Origin: Deinococcus soli (ex Cha et al. 2016)
Lineage (GTDB): Bacteria; Deinococcota; Deinococci; Deinococcales; Deinococcaceae
NCBI RefSeq assembly: GCF_001007995.1
Contig: NZ_CP011389.1
Span: 2,332,501 to 2,396,500 of the forward strand
Direction: 5' to 3'
Length of the DNA: 64,000 nt
Part shown: piece by piece, positions 19,588-29,345 of the stretch
How the letters are laid out: each line of letters begins with the position of its first letter
Position numbering within the stretch: position 1 is the stretch's first letter
Position numbers and translations under genes: made by a program
The notes under the pieces: generated by a model
The model's input: only the letters and a program-made list of their open reading frames with translations
What the model was told of the DNA's origin: nothing
Databases searched by the model: none

Positions 19588-20515
19588 AGTGCACCCGCCG
19601 TTCGCCCAGCCGGAACTGCATGAACGTCACGAACGCCACGAGGGCCAGCATCAGCGCGCCCTGCGCGGCCGCCGCGCCGGTCCGGAAGTTCACGAAGCCG
19701 TCCTGGTACAGCTGGTACACCAGGAACGTCGTGATCCCCGCGTGGCCCACGTACGGTCCGCCGCGCGTGAGCAGGTCGGTCAGCGCGAACGAGTCGAACA
19801 GCGCCGCGACGATGTTCGTGAATACCAGGAAGAACGTGACCGGGCTCAGCAGCGGGAACGCCACGCGCCAGAACACTTGCGCGGGGGTCGCCCCGTCGAT
19901 CTGCGCGGCCTCCATGACGTCGGTCGGGAGGTTCCGGATGCTGGCCAGGTAGAACACGATGTTGTACGCCAGTCCCTTCCAGATGGCCGCGACCGTCACC
20001 AGCGCGAACGCCAACAGCGGCGTGTCCAGCCAGCGGGGGCGGACGCCCACCAGTTCACCCAGCAGCTGGTTCACCACGCCGATCTCCGGGTTGAACAGGA
20101 ACAGCCACAGTGTCCCGGCAATGGCGGGACTCAGCGCGTACGGGTAGATCAGCAGCAGCCGGTACGCGCGTGACCCCCGGACGGGACGGCTGGCCAGCCA
20201 CGCCAGCCCCAGCGACAGCAGCAGCCCGCCCGTGACGCTCAGCAGCGTGAACACCAGCGTCTGCAGCGCCACCTGCCGGTACGTGGCGCTGCCCAGCAGG
20301 TCCGTGATGTTCCCCAGGCCCACCCACTGCTCGGTGCCCAGGATCAGGTTCGCGCGGTACCCCGCCAGCCGCAGCGTGCGCAGGGTCGGCAGGTAGATGA
20401 ACACCGCCAGGATCAGAAGGCTGGGCAGCAGGAACAGCCACGGCAGCGCCGCGCCCCGGAACACCGCCCGGTCCTCCCGCCCGCCCGCGTTCCTTTTCTG
20501 GCGGACGCTCAGCAC
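19577..20515 (-). CDS. ugpA: ABC sugar/glycerol-3-phosphate permease, UgpA-like
   Basis: A 312-residue permease of the MalF/UgpA class. The first helix is at about residues 25-45 (WLFLLPSLLILAVFIYLP). The EAA loop reads M-E-A-A-Q-I-D-G-A-T-P-A-Q-V-F-W-R-V-A-F-P, with D-G-A-T-P-x-x-x-F-W typical of UgpA. It starts at GTG 20515 with no good ribosome site of its own. Instead a 10-codon reading frame with a strong AAGGAG starts at 20541 and stops across this GTG, so translation is probably coupled. It follows ugpB on the same strand. Confidence 0.85.
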   Translation of the reverse strand: MLSVRQKRNAGGREDRAVFRGAALPWLFLLPSLLILAVFIYLPTLRTLRLAGYRANLILGTEQWVGLGNITDLLGSATYRQVALQTLVFTLLSVTGGLLLSLGLAWLASRPVRGSRAYRLLLIYPYALSPAIAGTLWLFLFNPEIGVVNQLLGELVGVRPRWLDTPLLAFALVTVAAIWKGLAYNIVFYLASIRNLPTDVMEAAQIDGATPAQVFWRVAFPLLSPVTFFLVFTNIVAALFDSFALTDLLTRGGPYVGHAGITTFLVYQLYQDGFVNFRTGAAAAQGALMLALVAFVTFMQFRLGERRVHYGA

Positions 20516-20541
20516 GCCGCGCCCCTCGAATCGTCGGTCAT
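20509..20541 (-). CDS. Ten-residue leader ORF overlapping the ugpA start
   Basis: ATG at 20541 follows AAGGAG at ideal spacing and encodes M-T-D-D-S-R-G-A-A-C, then TGA. The stop overlaps the ugpA GTG, which has no ribosome site of its own. It may work only by bringing ribosomes to ugpA. The alternative is that ugpA really begins here and one base is missing. Confidence 0.4.
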   Translation of the reverse strand: MTDDSRGAAC

Positions 20542-20561
20542 ACCCTCTCCTTCAACGCCGG

Positions 20562-20593
20562 GCGCGACCCGCCCCGGTCGGGGCGGGTCGCGC
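20562..20593 (-). terminator. Strong intercistronic hairpin between ugpB and ugpA
   Basis: GCGCGACCCGCCCC (20562-20575) pairs perfectly with GGGGCGGGTCGCGC (20580-20593) around a 4-nt loop. There is no U-tract on the reverse strand. Such stems after a binding-protein gene often stabilise its mRNA or cause partial termination. Confidence 0.7.
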
Positions 20594-20604
20594 GGAGAGC
20601 GCTG

Positions 20605-21900
20605 TTATCTGAAGTTCGCGTTGTACTCGCCCAGCGCGGCGTCGGCGCGGGCCTTGGTGTCCTTCAGCGCGGCGTCCACGCCCTGGCCGCCCAGCACCTT
20701 CTGGAGGCCTTCTTCGATGATGCGGCGGGTCTGGATGGCCGCGCCGTTCAGGCCGCCGGCCGTGGCAGGGCTGGGCACGGTGCGGGTCAGCTGGTTGAAC
20801 GCCACGAGTTGCAGCGGCGTCTGGCTGAACCAGCCCTGTTTGCGCAGCAGGTCGATGCTGCTCTGGCGCACGGGGTAGTACCCGGTGAGTTTGTGCCACT
20901 CGGCCATGTTCTGCGTGTTCGTCATGAACAGCGCGAAGTCCAGCGCGCCCTCGGCCTGGGCCTTGCTGACGCCCCGGCTGATCCACAGGCTGGCCCCGCC
21001 GATCACGACGCCGTTGCGTTTGCTGCCGTCCGGGATGGGCAGCGCGCCCACGCCGACCGTGAAGCCGTTCTTCTTCGCGGCGTCGCGGATGTTGCCGATG
21101 TCGGCGGTGGACGTGATGTGGAACGCGGCCTTCTGGTTCGTGAAGATGGCGTCGCTGCCGTCCCAGTCTTCCAGTTTGCCGGTGTAGGTGTAGTAGCCGC
21201 GGTCCTGCATGGTCTTGAAGAAGCTGAAGATGTTCTGCGCGGCTTTGCTGTCCAGGGTGGTGCTCGTGGCGCGGCCCTGGCGGCCGTTGCCGTTGTTCAG
21301 GAGGGTCTGGCCCTGCTGCGCCATCCACTGCTCGACGAACCAGCCGTTCAGGCTCATGCCGAAGCACTTGGCGTCCAGTTTCGCGGCCTCGATCTTCTGG
21401 CAGGCTTTCATCAGCGCGCCGAAGGTGGTGGGCGGCGCCTTGGGGTCCAGGCCCGCTTTCTTCAGCAGCTCCTGGTTGAAGTACAGGACCGGGCTGCTGG
21501 AGTTGAACGGCAGGCTGTTCACCTTCCCGCCGATCGTGTAGTAGTTGATGACCGGCTTGATGTAGTCGCTGAAGTCCACGTTCTTCACGCTGCTGACAGG
21601 CTGGAACGCGCCGCTGTCCAGCGCGAGCTGACTGCCCACCTCGAAGATCTGCACGAGGGCGGGGGCCTTGCCCTGCCGCGCGGCCAGGATGGTCGCCTGG
21701 AGGCTGTCGTTGTAGCTGCCCTTGTAGCTGGGCACGACCTTCACGCCGGGGTTGGCCTTGTTGAACGCGTCGGCGCGCGCCTGGATCCAGCCGCTGCGTT
21801 TGGCGTCCCCGAAGGAATGCCAGAACTCGATGATGGTCTGGGCCTGGGCGGCGGAGGCGGCGGGCCCGACCAGGGCCAGTGTCAGCAGGAGTTTCTTCAC
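20605..21900 (-). CDS. ugpB: ABC transporter substrate-binding protein, UgpB-like
   Basis: A 431-residue secreted binding protein with a signal peptide ending near A-A-Q-A. Similarity to E. coli UgpB is visible by eye in several blocks: EFWHSFGD, VPSYKGSYNDSLQA, GKAPALVQIFEVGSQ, LPFNSSSPVLYFNQELLKKAGL, GGASLWI and AEWHKLTGYYPV. Those fit glycerol-3-phosphate or glycerophosphodiester capture. It starts at GTG 21900, with TAGCCT (21908-21913, reverse) 7 nt upstream, so it is leaderless. It heads ugpB-ugpA-ugpE; a stem-loop separates it from ugpA. Confidence 0.88.
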   Translation of the reverse strand: MKKLLLTLALVGPAASAAQAQTIIEFWHSFGDAKRSGWIQARADAFNKANPGVKVVPSYKGSYNDSLQATILAARQGKAPALVQIFEVGSQLALDSGAFQPVSSVKNVDFSDYIKPVINYYTIGGKVNSLPFNSSSPVLYFNQELLKKAGLDPKAPPTTFGALMKACQKIEAAKLDAKCFGMSLNGWFVEQWMAQQGQTLLNNGNGRQGRATSTTLDSKAAQNIFSFFKTMQDRGYYTYTGKLEDWDGSDAIFTNQKAAFHITSTADIGNIRDAAKKNGFTVGVGALPIPDGSKRNGVVIGGASLWISRGVSKAQAEGALDFALFMTNTQNMAEWHKLTGYYPVRQSSIDLLRKQGWFSQTPLQLVAFNQLTRTVPSPATAGGLNGAAIQTRRIIEEGLQKVLGGQGVDAALKDTKARADAALGEYNANFR

Positions 21901-21907
21901 GTTTCGG

Positions 21908-21935
21908 AGGCTAGGCTCTCATGTTCAGGCGACAA
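21908..21935 (-). promoter_or_regulatory. ugpB promoter
   Basis: Reverse strand TTGTCG (21930-21935), 16 bp, then TAGCCT (21908-21913), then 7 nt to the GTG start. Confidence 0.6.
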
Positions 21936-22070
21936 TCAGCGGCGCGTGACGGGACGGTCAGCGGGCCGTCGGCCCCCGGTCAGCTGGGCCCGCAGCGGGA
22001 TGAGGCGGAGGTCAGGGGACCTTCAGGGCGGATCGTGCGGCCGGTGACGCACGCCGCCGGGAGCGGGCCG

Positions 22071-22076
22071 TACAGT
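22071..22076 (+). promoter_or_regulatory. Leaderless -10 box of the NmrA-like gene
   Basis: TACAGT with 7 nt to the ATG at 22084. Confidence 0.6.
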
Positions 22077-22083
22077 CGGGGGC

Positions 22084-22920
22084 ATGATCCTCGTGACTGC
22101 CGCCACCGGAAACGTGGGCCGTGAACTCGTGCCCCAGCTGCTGGAAACCGGGCAGCCCGTCCGCGCCGGGAGCCGCCACCCCGACCCGGCCCGCTGGCCG
22201 GACGCCGAGGCCGTCCCCCTGGACCTGACCGACCAGGACAGCGTGCGGGCCGCCGCGCAGGGCGTCACTGCCGCGTACCTGATCGTCCCGGAGACGCTGG
22301 AGGCCGCGGACGTGCAGGATACACTGCGCACCCTGCGGGACGCGGGCGTGGCGCGCGTGGTCCTCCAGAGCGGGTTCGGTGTGCAGGGCGAGGGGAACCT
22401 GCTCGGGGACGCCGAGGCCGCCGTGCGCGCCAGCGGCCTGGAGTGGACGATCCTGCAACCGAACTGGTTCATGCAGAACTACAACCAGATGTTCCGCCGC
22501 GGCGTCCGTGACCGCCACGAGTTCGCGGAACCGGCCGGGACGCACCGTACGAGCTTCATCGACACGCGCGACATCGCGGCGGCTGCCGTGACGGTCCTCA
22601 CGGGGAACGGGCACGCGGGGCGCGTGTACCCGCTGACCGGCCCGGCCGCCCTCGACCGGCACGAGGTGGCGGCCGCCCTGAGCCGCGCGCTGGGCCATGA
22701 GGTCACGTACCGCCCGGTGGACGACGACGGCTTCGTGGAGTTCCTGGTGTCCACCGGCGAGAGTGACAAGGAGGAGGCGCGCGCCATCGCCTCGATCTAC
22801 CCGCCCATCCGCGCGGACGCCACCGCGCCCGTCACGGACGACCTGCCGCGCCTGATCGGCCGCGCCGGGCACACCATCGACGACTTCGCGCGGCACTACC
22901 GCGCCGACTGGCGGGCCTGA
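22084..22920 (+). CDS. NAD(P)-binding NmrA-like oxidoreductase
   Basis: A 278-residue atypical short-chain dehydrogenase. It begins directly with the Rossmann strand MILVTAATGNVGRELVPQLL (G-x-x-G-x-x-G type). Further family marks are V-V-L-Q-S-G-F-G, EWTILQPNWFMQNY and the SFIDTRDIAAAAVTVL block near residue 158. Members include NmrA-type redox sensors and quinone or azo reductases; which one this is cannot be decided from sequence. It diverges from ugpB and is convergent with ugpQ, so a link to glycerophosphate use is possible but not shown. Confidence 0.85.
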   Translation: MILVTAATGNVGRELVPQLLETGQPVRAGSRHPDPARWPDAEAVPLDLTDQDSVRAAAQGVTAAYLIVPETLEAADVQDTLRTLRDAGVARVVLQSGFGVQGEGNLLGDAEAAVRASGLEWTILQPNWFMQNYNQMFRRGVRDRHEFAEPAGTHRTSFIDTRDIAAAAVTVLTGNGHAGRVYPLTGPAALDRHEVAAALSRALGHEVTYRPVDDDGFVEFLVSTGESDKEEARAIASIYPPIRADATAPVTDDLPRLIGRAGHTIDDFARHYRADWRA

Positions 22921-22939
22921 CCGACCACAGGCTTGCCTC

Positions 22940-23611
22940 TCAGCGCACCGTGAGCAGCACGTCCGGGTGATCCCCGATCAGGGCGTGCACGCCCAGCGCG
23001 CTCAGGCGGGCAGCCTCGGCGGGGTCGTTCACAGTCCAGGTGTTCACCTGCCAGCCCAGGCGGCGCGCGGTGGTCATCAGGGCGGCGTCGATCAGGGCGT
23101 GGTGGGGGTGCAGGGCGGCGCTGCCGGTCCAGGCCATCGCGGCGCGCACCAGCAGCGGCGGGTATGGTTTGTGGGTCAAGAGGCCGCGTTCGATCTCCGG
23201 TGCGGCGTCGCGCGCGGCGCGCAGCAGGGTCGGCATGAATGAACTCACGATCACGCGCCGCGAGACCCCGTGGGCGCGGACGGCGTCCAGCGTGCGGCCC
23301 ACCCGGTCGTCGGGCCGGGCGGCCTCGTGCTTGAGTTCCACGTTCACGAACGCCCCGGTGTCCGCCGCCCAGGCCAGGACGGCATCCAGTGTGGGGACGA
23401 AGGCGGGCAGCTCGGCGGCACGCAGCGTGGGGAGTGCCCGGCCGTCCTCCAGCTGCGCGTCGTGATGCACGACCAGCGTCCCGTCGCCCAGGCGGCGCAC
23501 GTCCAGTTCCACGCCGTCCAGGCCAGCGTCCAGCGCGGCCTGGAAGCCGGTCAGGGTGTTCTCGCGGTGCAGGGCAGGCGTGCCCCGGTGGCCCAGCAGG
23601 AGTGGCGTCAT
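22940..23611 (-). CDS. ugpQ: Glycerophosphodiester phosphodiesterase (UgpQ-like)
   Basis: A 223-residue cytosolic enzyme without a signal peptide. It hydrolyses glycerophosphodiesters to glycerol-3-phosphate and an alcohol. The GDPD signature is complete: LGHRGTPALHRENTLTGFQAAL (catalytic His and the R-E-N-T metal Glu), GVELDVRRLGDGTLVVHHDAQL (metal E-x-D and second His), and VNVELKHE later on. The C-terminal W-Q-V-N-T-W-T-V-N block is typical. TAGCGT (23620-23625, reverse) lies 8 nt before the ATG. Its neighbour, the UgpB-A-E importer, would bring in the substrate, as in the E. coli ugpBAECQ operon. Confidence 0.93.
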   Translation of the reverse strand: MTPLLLGHRGTPALHRENTLTGFQAALDAGLDGVELDVRRLGDGTLVVHHDAQLEDGRALPTLRAAELPAFVPTLDAVLAWAADTGAFVNVELKHEAARPDDRVGRTLDAVRAHGVSRRVIVSSFMPTLLRAARDAAPEIERGLLTHKPYPPLLVRAAMAWTGSAALHPHHALIDAALMTTARRLGWQVNTWTVNDPAEAARLSALGVHALIGDHPDVLLTVR

Positions 23612-23619
23612 CTACGGTC

Positions 23620-23625
23620 ACGCTA
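23620..23625 (-). promoter_or_regulatory. Leaderless -10 box of ugpQ
   Basis: TAGCGT (reverse strand), 8 nt before the ATG at 23611. Confidence 0.5.
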
Positions 23626-23669
23626 CCGCGCCGCCGTCAGCGCGGCGTGTCGTTGCCCGGGCCCACCCC

Positions 23670-23700
23670 TTGACCTTCTCCCAGGGGCAGGGCGCACGCT
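23670..23700 (+). promoter_or_regulatory. MerR-type promoter with 19-bp spacer
   Basis: TTGACC (23670-23675) and CACGCT (23695-23700) are 19 bp apart. The long spacer and the CTTCTCCC/GGGGCAGG near-dyad in it fit a promoter twisted into activity by a MerR regulator. Confidence 0.5.
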
Positions 23701-23729
23701 GGGGGTACCTCCGGAGGTTCCGCCCGCCC

Positions 23730-24563
23730 ATGACCACACCAGCCCTCATGACCATTGGCGCGTTCGCGCAGGCGACCGGCCTGAGTGCCAAGGCGCTGCG
23801 CCTGTACGACGACCTGGGTCTGCTGCGCCCCGCGCAGGTGGACCCGGACAGCGGGTACCGCCGCTACGACCCGGCGCAGGTCGCGGACGCCCGACTGATC
23901 GGCCTGCTGCGCCGCGCCGACCTGCCCCTGAACGACATCCGCCTGTTGCTGGACACGCCTGCCCCGGAGCGGCCCGCCGCGCTGCGCGCCCACCTCACCC
24001 GGCTGGACCGCCTGCACCGCGAGCGGCGCGACCTGACCCTGTACCTGATCTCACGCCTGCAAGGAGAGACCCCCATGACCCTGCCCCCCGTCCAGACCCG
24101 CCCCCAGCCCCAGCAGAACGTCGCCACCCTGACCCGTCACGTGTTCGTCGCGGACCTGCCCGCCGCCATTCAGGGAGGGATGCAGACCCTGCTGGCGCAC
24201 GTCGCCGCGCAGGGCTCGGTGACCGGCGCACCGTTCGTGATCTATCACGGCGAGGTGAACGCCGACAGCGACGGCCCTATCGAGATCTGCGTGCCGTACG
24301 GCGGGCCGGTCACGCCCGGCGGGGCCGTCGCCCTGCGCGTCGAACCCGCCCGGCACGAGGCGTTCCTGGCCCTGACCCGCGAGCAGTTCGAGTTCCCGCA
24401 GATTCTCGCCGCGTACGACGCCACCTGCGCCCACGCGACCGCGCACGGCACCTGCACGCTGCGCCCCCGCGAGGTCTACGGGTACGACTGGGACGGCGCC
24501 GCGCCCGGTGAACCGGTCGGGGACGTCGCGTGGCCGTACGAACCGGCCGCCGTGACCACCTGA
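23730..24563 (+). CDS. MerR-family regulator with GyrI-like effector domain
   Basis: A 277-residue activator. Residues 7-75 are the MerR winged helix: MTIGAFAQATGLSAKALRLYDD..., D-S-G-Y-R-R-Y-D. A short coiled dimer helix follows (LDRLHRERRDLTLYL). Residues about 120-275 form a GyrI/BmrR-type ligand-binding domain ending in REVYGYDW. That pairing is the BmrR/multidrug-sensor layout. A second ATG at 23748 could be the true start, since GGAGG (23713-23717) is 12 nt from the first. Its own promoter has the long spacer MerR proteins act on. No efflux gene sits next to it. Confidence 0.9.
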   Translation: MTTPALMTIGAFAQATGLSAKALRLYDDLGLLRPAQVDPDSGYRRYDPAQVADARLIGLLRRADLPLNDIRLLLDTPAPERPAALRAHLTRLDRLHRERRDLTLYLISRLQGETPMTLPPVQTRPQPQQNVATLTRHVFVADLPAAIQGGMQTLLAHVAAQGSVTGAPFVIYHGEVNADSDGPIEICVPYGGPVTPGGAVALRVEPARHEAFLALTREQFEFPQILAAYDATCAHATAHGTCTLRPREVYGYDWDGAAPGEPVGDVAWPYEPAAVTT

Positions 24564-24634
24564 CCGGCAACACCCGGGGTGCCCTTCACGTCCCTGTCAC
24601 GCCCCACTGAGGCGCGCGGGGGACGCTGGAGGGC

Positions 24635-25570
24635 ATGAGCGACCAGGACAGCACCCCACCCGGTAACATCACGCCCAGCGTGAACCAGTTCGGCATGCAG
24701 GACCCCCGCGCGCAGTACCCCGCGCCGCCCTTCCCGCGCCAGCCGCAGGAGGCCCCGGGCACGGTGGGCGCCATGCAGCCCCGCCCGGACCACGGCGAGG
24801 AGAGTTACATGGGCTTCGGCCGCCTCAGGGGCCGCCGGGCGCTGATCACCGGCGCGGACTCCGGCATCGGCCGCGCCGCGGCCATCGCCTTTGCCCGCGA
24901 GGGCGCGGACGTGGCCCTGAACTACCTGCCCGACGAGGAGGGGGACGCGCGGGAGGTCGTGGCGCTGATCGAGGCGGCGGGGCAGCGCGCCGTGGCGATC
25001 CCCGGCGACCTGAAGGACGAGGCGTTCTGCCGGGACCTCGTGAAGCGCGCCGTGCAGGAACTGGGCGGGCTGGACATCCTGGTGAACAACGCCGGGAAGC
25101 AGGTCAGCCAGGAGCGCATCGAGGACATCACCACCGAGCAGTTCGACCAGACGTTCCGCACGAACGTGTACGCGATGTTCTGGATCACGCAGGAGGCCGC
25201 GCGGCACCTGGGGCCCGGCGCGAGCATCATCAACACCAGCAGCATCCAGGCGTACCGGCCCAGCCCGAACCTGCTGGATTACGCGAGTACGAAGGCGGCG
25301 ATCGTGGCGTTCACGCAGGCGCTCGCGCAGCAGCTCGGGCCGCGCGGCATCCGCGTGAACGCCGTCGCGCCCGGCCCCTTCTGGACGCCGCTGCAACCCA
25401 GCGGCGGGCAGCCGCAGGAGAAGGTGCAGCAGTTCGGGGCGTCCACGCCGCTGGGCCGCCCGGGGCAACCGGCGGAACTCGCGCCGCTGTACGTGTTCCT
25501 GGCGTCGCAGGAGAGCAGTTACAGCAGCGGCGGCACCTTCGGCGCGACCGGTGGGCAGGTGCTGTTCTAG
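24635..25570 (+). CDS. SDR-family oxidoreductase, general-stress (YdaD/YhdF) type
   Basis: A 311-residue short-chain dehydrogenase with the roughly 50-residue N-terminal extension found in the YdaD/YhdF group (QYPAPPFPRQPQEAPG ... M-Q-P-R-P-D-H-G-E). The core shows ALITGADSGIGRAAAIAFAREGADV (cofactor site), LVNNAGKQ, the catalytic Ser in INTSSIQAY, Tyr-x-x-x-Lys as Y-A-S-T-K and R-V-N-A-V-A-P-G-P-F-W-T-P-L. The substrate may be a sugar or polyol, but this is not established for the group. GACGCT, 7 nt before the ATG, is a weak -10. Confidence 0.9.
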   Translation: MSDQDSTPPGNITPSVNQFGMQDPRAQYPAPPFPRQPQEAPGTVGAMQPRPDHGEESYMGFGRLRGRRALITGADSGIGRAAAIAFAREGADVALNYLPDEEGDAREVVALIEAAGQRAVAIPGDLKDEAFCRDLVKRAVQELGGLDILVNNAGKQVSQERIEDITTEQFDQTFRTNVYAMFWITQEAARHLGPGASIINTSSIQAYRPSPNLLDYASTKAAIVAFTQALAQQLGPRGIRVNAVAPGPFWTPLQPSGGQPQEKVQQFGASTPLGRPGQPAELAPLYVFLASQESSYSSGGTFGATGGQVLF

Positions 25571-25627
25571 ACGGGAAGGTCAGCGAAGAGCAAAGGAGTC
25601 CCTCGCCCCGGGGCCCTGGGGGCCGCT

Positions 25628-25633
25628 TAGACT
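25628..25633 (+). promoter_or_regulatory. Leaderless -10 box of the App1-like gene
   Basis: TAGACT with 6 nt to the GTG start at 25640. Confidence 0.55.
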
Positions 25634-25639
25634 GGGCGG

Positions 25640-26728
25640 GTGTTCAAGACCGCTTTCAAGGCCCTGCTGCCCCTGCTGGAGCGCGGCGCGCTGACCGCCG
25701 ACCGCGCCTTCAGCGGGTACGTGCAGCCCCGCCGGGCGCGCGGGAAGCTGCTGCTCCAGCCGTACGTGGGCTGGGGCACCCCGGGTCGCGTGGAACTGCG
25801 CGGCCGGGTGCTGCTGCCCCGCACCGTCGCGCCCGCGCGCCGCACCGACCCCCGCCTGCGCAACGCGCAGAACGTCCTGCGCCGCCTGTTCTCCCGCGAG
25901 GTGGGCGGCGTGACCGTCAGTGGCGTCCTGAACGGTCAGCGGGCCGCGGCGGTCAGTGACAGCGACGGGTACTTCACGCTGGAGTTCACGCCGCCCAGCC
26001 CGCTGCCCGGCGGGTGGCATCAGGTGCCGCTGCAACTCGACGGGCGCGAGGTACAGGCCAGCGCACGCGTGCATGTCGTCGCGGACGCCCGCTTCGGCGT
26101 GATCAGCGACCTGGACGACACGGTCATTCAGTCCGACGTGACCAGCGTGCCGCGCATGCTGAGCACCGTCCTGACCGGCAACGCGCGCACCCGCCTGCCC
26201 TTCCCGGGCGTGGGTGCCCTGTACCGCGCCCTGACCCGCGACGGCGAGGCCCGCAACCCCATCTTCTACGTGTCCAGCAGCCCGTGGAACTTCTTCGACC
26301 TGCTGTGGCAGTTCCTGGATTACCGCCGCATTCCGCTGGGCCCGCTGTTCCTGCGCAACTGGGGCATGGACCTGCTCGGCGGGCACGGTGGGTACAAGCA
26401 CGGCGTGATCGAGCAGATCTTCCAGCGCTTCCCGGACCTGAAGTTCGTGCTCGTGGGCGACAGCGGCGAGAAGGACCCGGAAATCTACGCCGAGGTCGTG
26501 CACCGTCACCCGGGCCGCGTGCTGGCCGTGTACATCCGCGACGTGACCGAGGCGCACCGCGACGAGGGCGTCCTGAAACTCCGCGAGGAGGTCCGCAAGG
26601 CGGGCGTGGACCTCGTGCTGGCCGCCGACAGCCTGAACGCTGCGAGTCACGCCATGGCGATGGGCCTGATCACGCCCGGCGAGTACCGCAGCGTCCTGAC
26701 CAGCGTGGCCCGCAGCTACGAGACGTGA
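25640..26728 (+). CDS. App1-like phosphatidate phosphatase (DUF2183)
   Basis: A 362-residue cytosolic protein. The C-terminal two thirds carry the App1 HAD-like catalytic domain: [17 protein letters not shown] (D-x-D-x-T motif, about residues 155-171), [62 protein letters not shown] and VYIRDVT. An N-terminal beta-rich segment ([21 protein letters not shown]) precedes it. In yeast App1 dephosphorylates phosphatidic acid; the bacterial substrate is untested. GTG start with TAGACT 6 nt upstream. It may have a role in membrane lipid turnover. Confidence 0.9.
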   Translation: MFKTAFKALLPLLERGALTADRAFSGYVQPRRARGKLLLQPYVGWGTPGRVELRGRVLLPRTVAPARRTDPRLRNAQNVLRRLFSREVGGVTVSGVLNGQRAAAVSDSDGYFTLEFTPPSPLPGGWHQVPLQLDGREVQASARVHVVADARFGVISDLDDTVIQSDVTSVPRMLSTVLTGNARTRLPFPGVGALYRALTRDGEARNPIFYVSSSPWNFFDLLWQFLDYRRIPLGPLFLRNWGMDLLGGHGGYKHGVIEQIFQRFPDLKFVLVGDSGEKDPEIYAEVVHRHPGRVLAVYIRDVTEAHRDEGVLKLREEVRKAGVDLVLAADSLNAASHAMAMGLITPGEYRSVLTSVARSYET

Positions 26729-26773
26729 GGGGGGAAGTGGGGCGTAGGTAGTGGGGAGTAGGAAAGACACGAA

Positions 26774-26812
26774 GAGGGGAGAGGCGGCCCCGGTGTGCGG
26801 ACCGCCCCTCTC
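26774..26812. terminator. Imperfect hairpin between convergent genes
   Basis: A GAGGGGAGAGGCGG arm faces ACCGCCCCTCTC across a short GC-rich loop. Pairing is interrupted, but the site sits between the App1 and glgX stops. Confidence 0.4.
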
Positions 26813-26821
26813 TGATCTGCG

Positions 26822-28939
<2,118 letters not shown>

Positions 28940-29117
28940 CAGGCTGCGCTCTCCTTTCGTGGCGGGGCAGGCGCCGCAGCGCTGCCCGGAACGTGGAAAC
29001 GGTACCAGACCACCCCGGGCAGACCACAGCCCCGGGCACAAACCCAAGCGAAGCCCAAGAGGGCTCTCATGCGACTCACGGGCGCCTGGCGCCCTTTCAG
29101 ACGCAGATGTACGCACG
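28940..29117 (-). promoter_or_regulatory. glgX upstream region with small hairpins
   Basis: No gene is seen. It holds two short stems, AGCCC/GGGCT near 29052-29064 and GGGCGCC-T-GGCGCCC at 29080-29094, and a weak reverse-strand -10 TACCGT near 28999-29004. With the terminator and repeat beyond it, this fills the 406-bp gap to the next gene. Confidence 0.35.
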
Positions 29118-29146
29118 AAAAAGCCTCCGTTCAGGTGCCGGAGGCT
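29118..29146 (-). terminator. Rho-independent terminator for the 29346 gene
   Basis: Reverse strand: AGCCTCCG and CGGAGGCT (29122-29129, 29139-29146) form an 8-bp stem followed by five T residues. The repeat element at 29193-29345 lies between this terminator and the stop codon it serves. Confidence 0.8.
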
Positions 29147-29192
29147 CTCAGATGAGGGACTTTTTAGCGGGGCGTCAAGCTGACCCGAATCA

Positions 29193-29345
29193 TCCGAACT
29201 CCGGGTGAAAGGTTGACACAATCTTTCACCCCGAGCGGACCCGGAGAGCTGCGGAGCAGAGCCAGGAGGAGATCAACGGGTTCCGGGCGTGGAGTTGGCA
29301 ACACGGTGAAGTTCCAAGTTGTCAACGGAACAGACGCAATCCGTA
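29193..29345 (-). mobile_element. MITE-like repeat, copy 1, at a stop codon
   Basis: A 153-bp element flanked by TCA at 29190-29192 and 29346-29348. Its reverse strand matches the first 71 bases of the element at 38793 at 59 positions by eye. The other end forms a hairpin, GGGTGAAAG/CTTTCACCC. The right-hand TCA is the TGA stop of the neighbouring gene read in reverse, so insertion duplicated the stop codon and left the protein unchanged. Confidence 0.7.
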
